Positions 8,912-17,411 are shown, counted from the first letter of the stretch. The stretch: DNA of 64,000 nt from Methylomonas montana (GCF_030490285.1 NZ_CP129884.1:1798001-1862000), one strand, 5' to 3'. Program-made: numbers and translations. Notes: generated by a model not told the origin, from the letters alone.

Positions 8912-9379
8912 TCAGCGCTGAGCGTCGGGAATGATTGGCCGATCGAATTCCAGGGTTTTATGGATAGGCAGGTAGCAGAAGCCGGAATCGGCGCAGCCTT
9001 GATAAGTGATTTCCAGGCGCAACGTTGCGGATTGGTCGTCTTGTCGTCGTAGTGGCAGTTCCAGCTCCAGATGGTCTCGGTAAATTTCCACGCGGCCCAA
9101 ATTACTGTCTTGCCAGGTTTGTCCGGTAGGAAACTGGGGGGCGCCAACCGTGGTTCCTGGTGTCAGCGAAACAAATTTGAATTTTTGCCGGTAAAGGTAA
9201 TAGCCGGAGGAGATATTCCAGGACAAGCGTATCGCGTCGGCGTCCGGGCGGGCGCTCGCCAATTCGAAAGCCTGGCCGGCATCCAGGGGTTCTTCATCGG
9301 CCCATACGCTGGCACTGACTAAGAACGCCAATATCGATGAAAGCCAAAGCTTGGCAAGGAACAATGTAGGTATCCGCAT
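8912..9379 (-). CDS. Stand-alone DsbD N-terminal (alpha) domain protein
   Basis: Encodes 155 residues. The N-terminal signal peptide (LWLSSILAFLVSASVWA) directs it to the periplasm. The mature part matches the immunoglobulin-like alpha domain of the thiol-disulfide transporter DsbD: DADAIRLSWNISSGYYLYRQKF and the active-site segment ITYQGCADSGFCYLPIHKTLEF, with Cys129 and Cys135 as the redox pair. Full DsbD also has a membrane beta domain and a thioredoxin gamma domain; both are absent, so an external reductant must reduce it. It lies 101 bases downstream of the NosL-barrel gene, with a TlpA-like lipoprotein in the same set. It probably supplies electrons to keep Cu-binding cysteines reduced. 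Confidence 0.85.
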   Translation of the reverse strand: MRIPTLFLAKLWLSSILAFLVSASVWADEEPLDAGQAFELASARPDADAIRLSWNISSGYYLYRQKFKFVSLTPGTTVGAPQFPTGQTWQDSNLGRVEIYRDHLELELPLRRQDDQSATLRLEITYQGCADSGFCYLPIHKTLEFDRPIIPDAQR

Positions 9380-9480
9380 AGCTTCAATGCAAAGTCGTCG
9401 TGGCGGGGGAATAATGTGTGTGGATAACGGCCGATAGCCGATTTGCCCGTACCGGCAAACCGGCTATTGAACAACGAAGG

Positions 9481-10926
9481 TTAGTGGTTATGATAGTCCG
9501 GCGCGTCGCGGAACGTCCATTGAATCGCGATATTGCCGAAGAAGCCCTCGCCGGGTTGGACTTGGGTGCGGTAATTGTTGCCGGGCAGGGCGATGCGGAA
9601 GGAGTTCAAGTCTTCATAGATCGGCAGGCCTACCGAGCCGCGTAATTTAAAGTTGCCGCCGAAGGCATTGAGAAACCGATAATCACCGACAAAAGCCAGA
9701 TTGGTGGCCAGGCCGCCGCTGTTGGCGACTTTATTGCCTAGATCTTCGCTTTTTTGCGTGTAATTGGAATCGATTTCGATGCCCAGCATCAGGTCGTAGT
9801 TGGGCGTGTAATGAAGGGCCAGGCCTCCGGTTACCACGTCGCCGTATTTGTAATGATCGTCGTTTTCGGGGTTGGCATTGTATAGCGCGGAGGCATGTAG
9901 CCAAATATCTTTCCAACGCTGGGAATACAATAAACCGCCGGTGAATGTCGCGGTGCCTTTGCCTTGTTGCAGCCCGGCGCTCGTCACCAGGACTCGGTTG
10001 GCGTTGCGCTGACCATTGAACTCGCCGGTCGGCAGGCTGGTGCCCAACAACACACTGGCGAATTGATCGTATCGGGTGCTGTGCCAGAAGTTATAGCGGC
10101 CTTCGAGGCTGATATCGCCAAGGCCGTTTTCTGCGGAGACCGTATCGCGAACAGCGGCGTTTGCGGTGCTACGGCTCAAGGTATGCGCCCGTTTTTCGAA
10201 CCAGGGCATGTTCATGAATAATGCCAGGCTGTCGGTTGGCGAATAGTTGAAAATCAACGCCTGTTGCATCACTTGGCTTTCGTTCGGGGCTTGCAACTGA
10301 TTGCCGTTGCCTGCAATGAATTCGCCGGGCTCTGCGCCATTCGAGCCGTCTTTGACGTGGTCTTTTTGCATGTAGCCGTATACCATCCCCACGCTAAAAT
10401 TCCCCTCTCCCGGCGTCACCGCGGTGCGGATCCGGAACGGCGCGGTGGTGCCGACTGGTGACGAATCCTGAAAGGCAATATTAAAATCGATGACTTCACC
10501 GCCTTCCTTCGCGGCAAAGGCCACCGCCTCGTCGCGCTCGGCGAAAGCGATATAGTTGGGCAGCATGTCGGGAATGACTTTGCTGCCAACCACATAAGTC
10601 GCGGCATCGGCATCGACCAGTTCACCGGATACCCAGTCGGTCACCTTGGCCGATTTCAATTCGGAGATGCCGCCAGCATCAGTCACTTCCCGCAATAGAC
10701 ACGCCACGCCACAGGTATATTCCTGGCTGTCGTCCTTGTAGGTGATGACGCCGGCGGTTTTGATGTATTGGTCTATCCACATGCCACAGACGCGGCAACT
10801 TGGACGTTGCTGTTTCTCATGCGGTGTCACGATCACCGGTTTCATCGAAGGGTCGTCGGCCCACGCCCAACCGGGCAGCAGTAGTTGGCAAAGTAGTACC
10901 ATCCATAATGTTTTCATTGTCTTCAT
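9481..10926 (-). CDS. NosL-domain / outer-membrane beta-barrel fusion protein
   Basis: Encodes 481 residues; ATG 10926 has an AAGGAG site 6 bases upstream. A signal peptide ends near GWAWA. Residues of about 40-150 form a NosL-like domain with the metal-ligand motif CRVCGMW (Cys44, Cys47, Met49), Y..CGVACLL, and the VVGSKVIPDMLPNYIAFA block. The remainder (about 165-481) has alternating strand patterns and aromatic girdles (FSVGMVYGYMQ, YNFWHSTRYDQFASVLLGTSLPTGEF, ending IAIQWTFRD), as in outer-membrane transport-type barrels. NosL binds Cu(I) and delivers it to nitrous oxide reductase; this fusion would place a Cu-binding domain at an outer-membrane channel. It sits in an operon with a second NosL and an ABC exporter-like pair. 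Copper as the cargo is inference. Confidence 0.8.
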   Translation of the reverse strand: MKTMKTLWMVLLCQLLLPGWAWADDPSMKPVIVTPHEKQQRPSCRVCGMWIDQYIKTAGVITYKDDSQEYTCGVACLLREVTDAGGISELKSAKVTDWVSGELVDADAATYVVGSKVIPDMLPNYIAFAERDEAVAFAAKEGGEVIDFNIAFQDSSPVGTTAPFRIRTAVTPGEGNFSVGMVYGYMQKDHVKDGSNGAEPGEFIAGNGNQLQAPNESQVMQQALIFNYSPTDSLALFMNMPWFEKRAHTLSRSTANAAVRDTVSAENGLGDISLEGRYNFWHSTRYDQFASVLLGTSLPTGEFNGQRNANRVLVTSAGLQQGKGTATFTGGLLYSQRWKDIWLHASALYNANPENDDHYKYGDVVTGGLALHYTPNYDLMLGIEIDSNYTQKSEDLGNKVANSGGLATNLAFVGDYRFLNAFGGNFKLRGSVGLPIYEDLNSFRIALPGNNYRTQVQPGEGFFGNIAIQWTFRDAPDYHNH

Positions 10927-10936
10927 AAACTTCTCC

Positions 10937-11443
10937 TTATTTAAGTACTGTCGTAAAAAGCTTTTCGATCTCTTCCAGACCGGCTTCGCCGGTGATTTTT
11001 TCCCGCAACACGCCTTCGCGATCTATCACGAAACTGGTCGGCAAGCCGATTACGCCGAATTTTTTTGCCGTCAGGCCACGTTCGTCGATCAGCATCGGAT
11101 AGCTTAATTGCGCGAAGCGTTTCCAGTGTTCATCACCGGCATCGTATTTTCCGACATTGACCGCGACCGGCACGAAGCCCCCATCCTTGTATTTTTGATA
11201 CAAGGTTTCCAGGCCCAGCAAAACCTCCTTGTCGCAAAAGCCGCAGTCCAGCGACCAGAATCGCACCAGCCAGACCTTGCCGTGTAAATCCTGCGGCAAG
11301 GTGAAGGTCTTGCCGTGCAAGTCCTGCAGACTGACGACCGGCGCCGGATCGTCGATTTGCAGGCCGCCGCGCCGGTTGCAACCGGCCAGCGCGAGCAGGA
11401 TCAAGCCCATCAGCAGCAGTCGTCGCCGAGTCATGCTCATCAT
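10937..11443 (-). CDS. TlpA/ResA-like thioredoxin-fold lipoprotein
   Basis: Encodes 168 residues. The N-terminus LMGLILLALAGC is a lipobox with the lipidated Cys at residue 22. A thioredoxin fold follows with WSLDCGFCDKE, giving redox cysteines 67 and 70 (CGFC), and the cis-Pro segment GVIGLPTSFVIDREG. This is the AhpC/TSA-Redoxin type used in cytochrome and Cu-protein maturation (TlpA, ResA, ScoI partners). Its start overlaps the stop of the upstream NosL gene by four bases and its stop is 10 bases before the NosL-barrel start, so the three are translationally linked. It probably reduces cysteine ligands of the NosL domains before metal transfer. Confidence 0.88.
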   Translation of the reverse strand: MMSMTRRRLLLMGLILLALAGCNRRGGLQIDDPAPVVSLQDLHGKTFTLPQDLHGKVWLVRFWSLDCGFCDKEVLLGLETLYQKYKDGGFVPVAVNVGKYDAGDEHWKRFAQLSYPMLIDERGLTAKKFGVIGLPTSFVIDREGVLREKITGEAGLEEIEKLFTTVLK

Positions 11444-11940
11444 CCGCGTCTATCCAGGGATTCGATGATCGCCGGCGTCACTTCTTGGTAACGCATGATC
11501 GATTTGCCCTTGTGATCCTCAAGAAACTCCTTGGCGGCTTCCTGATCCTTGAACGGCAGCAATTCGTGGCCCATGGGCCCCAGCACGTCGGAGCCGATCA
11601 CATAAAACGCCGACTTGGCGTCTATCAATTCCACCTCGTAATAATCGGTCACCAGAATCTCGGTCATCTTCTCGACGGTCTTGCCAGGCGTGTATTTTTC
11701 GGTGTTGAAGATGTGTTTGAACATGTCCTTGGCGCCGTCGTAGAAATAGGCGCTGCCGCCCTTGAAATAAATCTGGGCGACCCATTTGGGGTATTTGTAG
11801 ACGAACATGCCGCAAACCGGACAACGGTCCTGCTTGGTGATTTCTATTTGCTGATCCGCGCGACCATTCGTCATGGCCAAGAGCATGCATAAGCCCAGCA
11901 GCCAGGCCGCAAGCCGCGCCGCGTCTAAATGCGTTTTCAT
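11440..11940 (-). CDS. NosL-family periplasmic copper-binding protein
   Basis: Encodes 166 residues. A signal peptide (LLGLCMLLAMTNGRA) precedes the NosL signature CPVCGMFVYKYPKW (Cys40, Cys43, Met45), AYFYDGAKDMFKHIFN and FYVIGSDVLGPMGHELLPF. The position normally giving a lipoprotein Cys is not obvious, so it may be soluble. NosL proteins hold Cu(I) for assembly of copper enzymes. It is followed by the thioredoxin-like lipoprotein (ATGA overlap) and preceded after 12 bases by the polytopic membrane protein. No nosZ is in the window, so the recipient is probably a different copper protein; in a methanotroph, particulate methane monooxygenase is one candidate (inference). Confidence 0.85.
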   Translation of the reverse strand: MKTHLDAARLAAWLLGLCMLLAMTNGRADQQIEITKQDRCPVCGMFVYKYPKWVAQIYFKGGSAYFYDGAKDMFKHIFNTEKYTPGKTVEKMTEILVTDYYEVELIDAKSAFYVIGSDVLGPMGHELLPFKDQEAAKEFLEDHKGKSIMRYQEVTPAIIESLDRRG

Positions 11941-11952
11941 GATTCCTCCGAC

Positions 11953-12966
11953 TCAATAGACGACTTCATAACTGATCTCCAGGCTGGAGCTGATTATTTC
12001 GTAGCTCACCAAGGCCGTGAACAGGCCATATAACAAAATCGAAGCCAGCGCCAGCTTGTCGATGAAGCCGTCCAGCACCTGATTCAAGCTGGCAACGCCG
12101 CGAAACGGCAGCAACAGGCCGCTGCCCATGCCGGCCACCACGGCGCCGAACAACAGCACGTACAGCAGATAGCCGATGTAGTTGTAATCCTGCATGATGA
12201 TGCAGAACGGGCAGTGATGGGTCGGCAGTTCGTAGATGTATAGCGAGATCGCCGAGACGATGGCGACCAGCGAAATCCCAAACATCGCCAAACTCATTCC
12301 TGCGTACAGATAGCCGCCCTTGCGCTTGACGTAAAAAAACAAGCCGCTGAGCAAGGTCACGAACATCCCGCCATAAAAGACCCATAGCATTTGTTTGGCC
12401 GGCAATGAGGCGATTTCCGAACCCAGGCCCTCGGCTTTTTCACTGCTGAACAGGCTTCCGCAACAGGACGTGATCACATCGGCCCGCATCCCTAAGAAAT
12501 AAAAACTTTCCAGCACGGTTTCGACGGCGATGAACGGCGTGATGACCACCAGCAACAGATATTTTTTCTTGATCAAGGGATAGTCGTAACCCTGATTGTC
12601 GGCGTGATTCAGTACCAGCCAAAGCCCTGCCAGCATGAAGTTGAGGATTTTCAATTCCAGCGTCGGATAGCCGAAGCCGTTGACATTCAACGTGCCGGCC
12701 CCGCACATCGCGCCGACGAACAAGGGAGCCAAGGCATCGGCCGTGAAAATATATAAAAACAACGACAAGAGCTGCAGGCCGAACACGAAGCTCAGCACCG
12801 TCGAAATCAGATAAGTCTTGCGCTCCAGTACCAACTGCAATTCGTCGCCGCTCTCGATGTTCCAGTGCTTGAGGATTTGCGCGCCGTAATAGGCCGCATA
12901 GATCAACATGCCGCTCGATACATACGAGGCCAACAGATTGGCGATGACGGTGGGGTTCAGGATCAC
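11953..12966 (-). CDS. Polytopic inner-membrane protein with CPFC motif
   Basis: Encodes 337 residues with about eight hydrophobic segments (for example LLASYVSSGMLIYAAYYGAQIL, STVLSFVFGLQLLSLFLYIF, YLLLVVITPFIAVETVLESFYFL, GMSLAMFGISLVAIVSAISLYI, YIGYLLYVLLFGAVVAGMGSGLLL). The segment LPTHHCPFCIIMQ near residue 250 contains a His-His-Cys-Pro-Phe-Cys cluster at a membrane edge, which could bind metal or do thiol exchange. Another Cys pair (ITSCCGSLF) lies mid-protein. It overlaps the ABC ATPase gene by four bases and precedes NosL. It is not a family I can name. By context it belongs to the NosL/ABC metal pathway. Confidence 0.75.
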   Translation of the reverse strand: MILNPTVIANLLASYVSSGMLIYAAYYGAQILKHWNIESGDELQLVLERKTYLISTVLSFVFGLQLLSLFLYIFTADALAPLFVGAMCGAGTLNVNGFGYPTLELKILNFMLAGLWLVLNHADNQGYDYPLIKKKYLLLVVITPFIAVETVLESFYFLGMRADVITSCCGSLFSSEKAEGLGSEIASLPAKQMLWVFYGGMFVTLLSGLFFYVKRKGGYLYAGMSLAMFGISLVAIVSAISLYIYELPTHHCPFCIIMQDYNYIGYLLYVLLFGAVVAGMGSGLLLPFRGVASLNQVLDGFIDKLALASILLYGLFTALVSYEIISSSLEISYEVVY

Positions 12967-13643
12967 TTCGGGCTATCCTCGAGCCTGCCGTCGCGCAGAT
13001 TCACCACGTCGTCGACGATGATCGAATCGTAAACCAGCGGGTCATGGCTAGTGATGATGACCGTCTTGCCTTGCGCCTTGAATTGGTCGACGATTTCCAT
13101 GAAACGGTAGGACAGCGTGGTATCCAGATGCGCGGTCGGTTCGTCGGCGATGATGATTTCGGGATCGTTGATCAGGGCGCGGACGATGGCTACCCGCTGC
13201 GCCTCGCCGCCGGACAGCCACTCCACTTTCGACGCCGCCTTGCTGGACAGATTGAGTTCATTCAAACCGTTCATCGCCTTGATTTTCAAAGAGGCGCGCT
13301 TTTCGCCGAGCGGATAGGCCGGCAGCATGACGTTCTCCAGCACCGAGATACCCTTGATCAGATTGGGCTGCTGAAAGATGAAACCGAAGGTCTTGCGGCG
13401 GATGTCGGTCAAGAAACGCTCCGGCAGGCTGGTAATCTCCCTATCCTGCAATTTGACCCGGCCGGCCGAGGGCCGACTCATGCATCCGACGATGCTCAGC
13501 AAGGTGGTCTTGCCGGAACCGCTGGGGCCTTTCAGCACCGTGACCTTGTTTTCGGCGATATTCAGATTGACGCCGTTGATCGCCGAAAATTCGCTGGGGC
13601 TGCCGGCATTGAAGACTTTTCTGACATTCAGCAATTCGATCAT
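12963..13643 (-). CDS. ABC transporter ATP-binding protein (MacB/LolD type)
   Basis: Encodes 226 residues. Walker A GPSGSGKTT lies near residues 39-47, the Q-loop near FIFQQPNLIKG, the ABC signature LSGGEAQRVAI, and Walker B IIIADEPTAHLD with the catalytic Glu, then H-loop TSHDP. The arrangement matches the LolD/FtsE/MacB group that energises mechanotransmission-type permeases. The permease gene ends three bases upstream and the next gene overlaps, so all are one operon. In nos clusters an analogous NosFY pair accompanies NosD and NosL; this pair is probably the functional equivalent here. Confidence 0.92.
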   Translation of the reverse strand: MIELLNVRKVFNAGSPSEFSAINGVNLNIAENKVTVLKGPSGSGKTTLLSIVGCMSRPSAGRVKLQDREITSLPERFLTDIRRKTFGFIFQQPNLIKGISVLENVMLPAYPLGEKRASLKIKAMNGLNELNLSSKAASKVEWLSGGEAQRVAIVRALINDPEIIIADEPTAHLDTTLSYRFMEIVDQFKAQGKTVIITSHDPLVYDSIIVDDVVNLRDGRLEDSPK

Positions 13644-13645
13644 GG

Positions 13646-14893
13646 CTATTCTCCGGTGTGGCGCATCGCGCTGTCGGGGTCTATGGTTGCCGCGCGCCAG
13701 ATGGGGACGATGGTCGCCACGGTATAAGGCACCACGGTCAGAAAAAATAAGGTGGTCAACTGTTCGGCATTGACGAATGGCGTCAGCGCAAAGTTGGGAT
13801 ACAACGCCGACCAGCCTTTCAAGGCCGGTTCGAACACCGCGGAGCCGGTAAAAAATACATGGATGTAGGCCAGAATCACCCCGCTGAAATACGCAGTCAG
13901 CGACACCATCGCCCCTTCCCAGAACTTCATCTGAATCACGTCGCCGGTTTCCCAGCCCACGGCCTTCAGGATGCCAATCTCGCGCCGTTCGCCAGCGCTT
14001 AGCCCTGAGGCCTTGTCCCAGGCGAAAATCACGAAGGCCAGCACCGCCGCCGAAAACACCACGATCATCATGCCGCCGCGCCAGTTGAAGATGGAATCAT
14101 AGGTTCTGAGGATTTCGTCGCGGATGATGGGGCGGGAGTCGTGCAGTTTTTTCTTGATCTTGCCAGCCACGGTCGCTATCTCGCTGGGATTTTTAACAGT
14201 AACGATGACGTCGGTGATCCATTTATCGTCGATGCCGAACAGTTTTCTGAAGTCCTGGCCGTTGACCAGAATCAAATCCGACGATACCAGTTCGGATTCC
14301 GACGCCAGCGTGCCGGCTACTTTCAGGTTCATGATTTGACCGTCGAACGCCATGAACGGCATGTAATCGCCGGGGCCAATCTCGCGCATCCGCGCCACAC
14401 CGTTGCCGATGATGAGTGTGCCGGCTTCCGGGGCCGCGCCGTCGTAGTCATACAGCGGCTTGTTGACATCGGCTGCGCGTGGATCGTGAGGATCGACCAC
14501 GACAGTAGTGCGAGCTTTTGAAGTTGATTCGTCGATGGGCTTTGATGGTGTCAGTAGTGTGTAATTGGCTTGCACCAGACTGTCGTAGTAATAGCCCCAT
14601 AAGCGGCTTTCGACATCGGCTACACCGCGAATAGCCTTGATCTCGTCGATGTAACTGACCGGAAACAGGTCGTGGCGGCCAGCGACGATTTTTTGCACGA
14701 CGATTTCTGGCGAGCCTTGCAGAATCAGTTTGGCTTCCTTCTTGATCGAATAGGTAAAAAACATCGTCGAAGCCAGAATGAACACGATCAGCGTATATAA
14801 GGCCAGCAAACCGATGTTTTTGACTTTACGCCGTAATAGTGAAGAAATCGTAAAATCGATGATGTAACGTTGTTTTTCGATCCAGACGGTCAT
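13646..14893 (-). CDS. ABC transporter permease (FtsX/MacB-like)
   Basis: Encodes 415 residues. One transmembrane helix near the N-terminus (IGLLALYTLIVFILASTMFF) is followed by a large periplasmic domain (about 60-270, with GNGVARMREIGPGDYMPF), then three helices at the C-terminus (MMIVVFSAAVLAFVIFAW, MVSLTAYFSGVILAYIHVFF, LFFLTVVPYTVATIVPIW). This is the FtsX-like permease topology, with the coupling motif GERREIGILKAVGWETGDVI. It pairs with the ATPase gene directly downstream. Its start overlaps the small upstream gene by four bases. It probably drives release or remodelling of a periplasmic metal-carrying or lipoprotein partner. Confidence 0.9.
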   Translation of the reverse strand: MTVWIEKQRYIIDFTISSLLRRKVKNIGLLALYTLIVFILASTMFFTYSIKKEAKLILQGSPEIVVQKIVAGRHDLFPVSYIDEIKAIRGVADVESRLWGYYYDSLVQANYTLLTPSKPIDESTSKARTTVVVDPHDPRAADVNKPLYDYDGAAPEAGTLIIGNGVARMREIGPGDYMPFMAFDGQIMNLKVAGTLASESELVSSDLILVNGQDFRKLFGIDDKWITDVIVTVKNPSEIATVAGKIKKKLHDSRPIIRDEILRTYDSIFNWRGGMMIVVFSAAVLAFVIFAWDKASGLSAGERREIGILKAVGWETGDVIQMKFWEGAMVSLTAYFSGVILAYIHVFFTGSAVFEPALKGWSALYPNFALTPFVNAEQLTTLFFLTVVPYTVATIVPIWRAATIDPDSAMRHTGE

Positions 14894-15183
14894 GGTATGT
14901 CGTTATGAAGATTGGGCTCGGTGAAAGACCCGGACGGGAAATGTTCCAGCGACAAGGGATGATCCTGGAAGGCGGTATTCAAATCGGCCTGCGACAGATG
15001 CCGGGTGTAGCGGGCTTCGGTGAACAGACAAAGATCAGTCAGACGCAGATTTTTGACCAGCATGGTTTTGTGCTCAAGGATGCCGCGCTGGGTCGTTTCG
15101 CTGAAAGAAGCATGGAGTAACAATGCACCCAACAGCACGGCTTCGCTGAGGATGCTTAGAAAAAATAGTGAGGAATTTCTCAT
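14890..15183 (-). CDS. Small membrane-anchored protein heading the NosL/ABC operon
   Basis: Encodes 97 residues from ATG 15183 (MRNSSLFFLSILSEAVLLGALLL). An upstream ATG at 15282 would give 130 residues, but that extension looks non-native. A single N-terminal hydrophobic segment is followed by a polar periplasmic part (GILEHKTMLVKNLRLTDLC, LFTEARYTRHLSQADLNTAF, DHPLSLEHFPSGSF). The motif NLRLTDLCLFTEARYTRH with a single Cys might bind a ligand. It overlaps the permease gene by four bases. I do not recognise the family; by position it is an accessory subunit. Confidence 0.55.
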   Translation of the reverse strand: MRNSSLFFLSILSEAVLLGALLLHASFSETTQRGILEHKTMLVKNLRLTDLCLFTEARYTRHLSQADLNTAFQDHPLSLEHFPSGSFTEPNLHNDIP

Positions 15184-15411
15184 AAGCGACTGGCTACCCA
15201 ATGCGTTGCTTTTCAGGATGCTCGTCAAGGTGAGCAGGCAACAAAATGTCGTAATCTGCTTACATTTTGTCATTTTTGCCAAGCCATTATCAGCACAAAA
15301 CCCAGGGTTAGCAAGGTAGGCGGCTTAGCAATGGTGACGAATCGATAGTCGAAAAATGGATCGCCTATAGCTGGGTAAAATCAAACCAAAAATTGCTTTT
15401 TAGTTATATAT

Positions 15412-15435
15412 CAAACACTAGTAAATTAGTATTTG
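15412..15435. promoter_or_regulatory. Inverted repeat in the promoter region of the NosL/ABC operon
   Basis: CAAACACTA and TAGTATTTG are 9-base arms with one mismatch around a 6-base spacer. The site lies in the AT-rich 15283-15532 gap, upstream of the minus-strand operon. Its size and position suit an operator for a dimeric regulator. No regulator gene is adjacent. The rest of the gap shows no gene. Confidence 0.3.
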
Positions 15436-15532
15436 GTTAGTGATAAATATAGCTATGTTATTTAGCGTGGTTTATTGCGTGATATGCCTCAGTATTAAGG
15501 CGATCGAGCACCCGATTTTTTACAAAACCGGA

Positions 15533-16822
15533 TTATGAATCCACTGGATCTCGAAAAAAACTCAAAATTTGTTGCCACTCTTCCTTGAATTGTCGTATCA
15601 GGCGCTGTTGATCGTCCTCATCAGCTGGCGGCTGTTCGGACTGAATCAAGGGCGGGGCGCCAGGAGTGCTGTCTTTGGCCGGCTGTGGATCTTCGATCAC
15701 GATAAACGTTCCCGGTATCATCCCCATCCAGCAACTCCAGGGCACTACGCCAGCCTCGGCGGGCGTGAATTCAATGACCTGTAAACCTTTCTGCAGCTTG
15801 ATGTCCAAGCCGTAATCACGGACGACGATTTCCTTGTTGCATTCGTTCAATTCCTTGACGTTGATGGCCCATTTTACCGGGATACCTTTTCGCAACGTGA
15901 ACTTGTTCGGCGAGAAGCGGGTTTTTAAAACATCCATGTGTATGGTTTGTTCAGTGTCGCAACTAGGTGATTCGGCGGCGGTGGGGGCCAATTCCTGAGA
16001 GGCTCGGGCGACTATAGTGTTGAAATCGAGTCCGCTGCCAGTTACCGCCAAGCCGCGATTGAGCATGATCAACCCCAGCGCCATCACGATCACCCCGGAG
16101 GCCTTCAATAGTTTTGGCGTCAGATTGCCGGACAACAGACTGGTCAGAAATCCGAAACCCAGCAATAACGGCAAGGTGCCTATGCCAAAAAAGAACAGGA
16201 CGGCGGCGCCCTGGGACCAACTGCCGGTACCGGCCGCCAGCACGTACATGGCTTGCAGCGGCCCGCAAATGATCATCAAGCCGTTCAACAGCCCGATGGC
16301 GAACGGATTGCTGTGTTTGCGATATTCCTTGCCGACGAAGCGCATCACGAATGCCGGGGTCTTGAGCTGGAAATGACTCAAGGCCGGAATAACCTCCAGC
16401 ATATGCAATCCGAACAACATCAGAAAAAAACCAGCGGCAACACCGACAGCGCCTTGAGTGTAGGGTGTGAAGGCAACGATGGCGCCGAATGCACCAAACA
16501 AGGCCCCAATAGAAGTATAGGAAATGGTCTTGCCAAGGCCATACAAAAAATGCGTGGCGTAGGATTTTTGCCCAGAACTGGCGCTTTTGGCGGTATAACC
16601 CAAAATCAAGGGTCCGCACATACCCACGCAATGAAAACTGGTCAAAAAGCCGATCAGGATCAACAAACCGTAATTTACATCGCCGGTCAAATTCGGCATG
16701 CCGGCGTGATCCATGAACCAACTGTCCAGCCAGAGAATGAAAATAATGCCTAGCAACGCCAAGGTGATCATGGCGGTTTTTTTTACGATGCCATTGTTGG
16801 CTTCTTTGGGATGGGCGGCCAT
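15533..16822 (-). CDS. TauE/SafE-type transporter fused to a cupredoxin-like domain
   Basis: Encodes 429 residues. After one N-terminal helix, about six transmembrane segments include the signature SFHCVGMCGPLILGY and a second half with IGLLNGLMIICGPLQAMYVLAAGTGS, as in the DsbD-related TauE/SafE (CcoI-neighbour) family. Residues of about 300-395 form a cupredoxin-like domain: LKTRFSPNKFTLRKGIPVKWAINVKEL, then VIEFTPAEAGVVPWSCWMGMIPGTFIV, where CWMGM gives the Cys and Met of a copper site. A Pro/Gln-rich tail with a short helix ends the protein. It probably moves or senses copper across the inner membrane with the adjacent operon and P-type ATPase. It is transcribed separately, 250 bases upstream of the operon. 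Confidence 0.85.
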   Translation of the reverse strand: MAAHPKEANNGIVKKTAMITLALLGIIFILWLDSWFMDHAGMPNLTGDVNYGLLILIGFLTSFHCVGMCGPLILGYTAKSASSGQKSYATHFLYGLGKTISYTSIGALFGAFGAIVAFTPYTQGAVGVAAGFFLMLFGLHMLEVIPALSHFQLKTPAFVMRFVGKEYRKHSNPFAIGLLNGLMIICGPLQAMYVLAAGTGSWSQGAAVLFFFGIGTLPLLLGFGFLTSLLSGNLTPKLLKASGVIVMALGLIMLNRGLAVTGSGLDFNTIVARASQELAPTAAESPSCDTEQTIHMDVLKTRFSPNKFTLRKGIPVKWAINVKELNECNKEIVVRDYGLDIKLQKGLQVIEFTPAEAGVVPWSCWMGMIPGTFIVIEDPQPAKDSTPGAPPLIQSEQPPADEDDQQRLIRQFKEEWQQILSFFRDPVDS

Positions 16823-17030
16823 GATGGAGTTCCGAAAAGTATAAAAAGTACGAATCAGACCAAAAGCCTTTCAAGGGTGCAAATGAGTTGACCGACTGGA
16901 TGAAGTGGTCCAAGATTATTGAATGTAGATATGGTGGTCAAGTTTCATATCGAAATTTTCGATTTAGCGATTAGGCCACCGCTTAGGCTGCACGGTCACT
17001 CTCACGGTTTCAAGAACACGGAAGCAAGTT

Positions 17031-17411
17031 ATGAATGACATAGAAAAAACCAGAGAATCCGTTGGCGACGGTCACCATAAAAACAGCGCTCGTAAAGGCA
17101 AATCCGGTCGTATGGCGCCTGCTACCCGAGGTGAAACGCTGGTCAAGGGTGTGCTCATGGGCTTCATCATCTCCGGTGTCACTCACGCCAGCAAAAATAT
17201 CACTCGTGTGCTGTTCAGACACCCTCTCGTTTTGTTGTCCTCCGGTGCTGTCACTGGTTACCTGACACATAAATACCGAAAAGAGATTGTCGCAATTGGC
17301 ACTCAAACCGCGATGGAAAGCAAGCATTTCGTACTGAGACAAAAAGAAAATTTATTAGACTTGGTTGCCGAAAGCCGAGAATATGCAGGCGAACGAGACA
17401 AATCTAAATAA
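17031..17411 (+). CDS. Small hydrophobic-patch protein upstream of P-type ATPase (paralogue A)
   Basis: Encodes 126 residues (MNDIEKTRESVGDGHHKNSARKG). A basic N-terminus is followed by a glycine- and alanine-containing membrane-like stretch (LVKGVLMGFIISGVTHASKN) and HPLVLLSSGAVTGYLTHKYRKEIV, then an amphipathic helix. The segment HPLVLLSSGAVTGYLTHKYR corresponds to HPITLLGAGFALGYFAYKYR in the next gene, so the two are related. They probably form a membrane-associated pair. The 207-base gap before the gene (16823-17030) shows no other frame. No named family recognised; the context suggests a metal-related role with the downstream ATPase. Confidence 0.65.
   Translation: MNDIEKTRESVGDGHHKNSARKGKSGRMAPATRGETLVKGVLMGFIISGVTHASKNITRVLFRHPLVLLSSGAVTGYLTHKYRKEIVAIGTQTAMESKHFVLRQKENLLDLVAESREYAGERDKSK

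Noticed and set aside
8834..9322. Plus-strand frames over the DsbD-like gene
   Set aside because: They are shadows of the minus-strand DsbD alpha-domain gene, which has a clear signal peptide and active-site cysteines.
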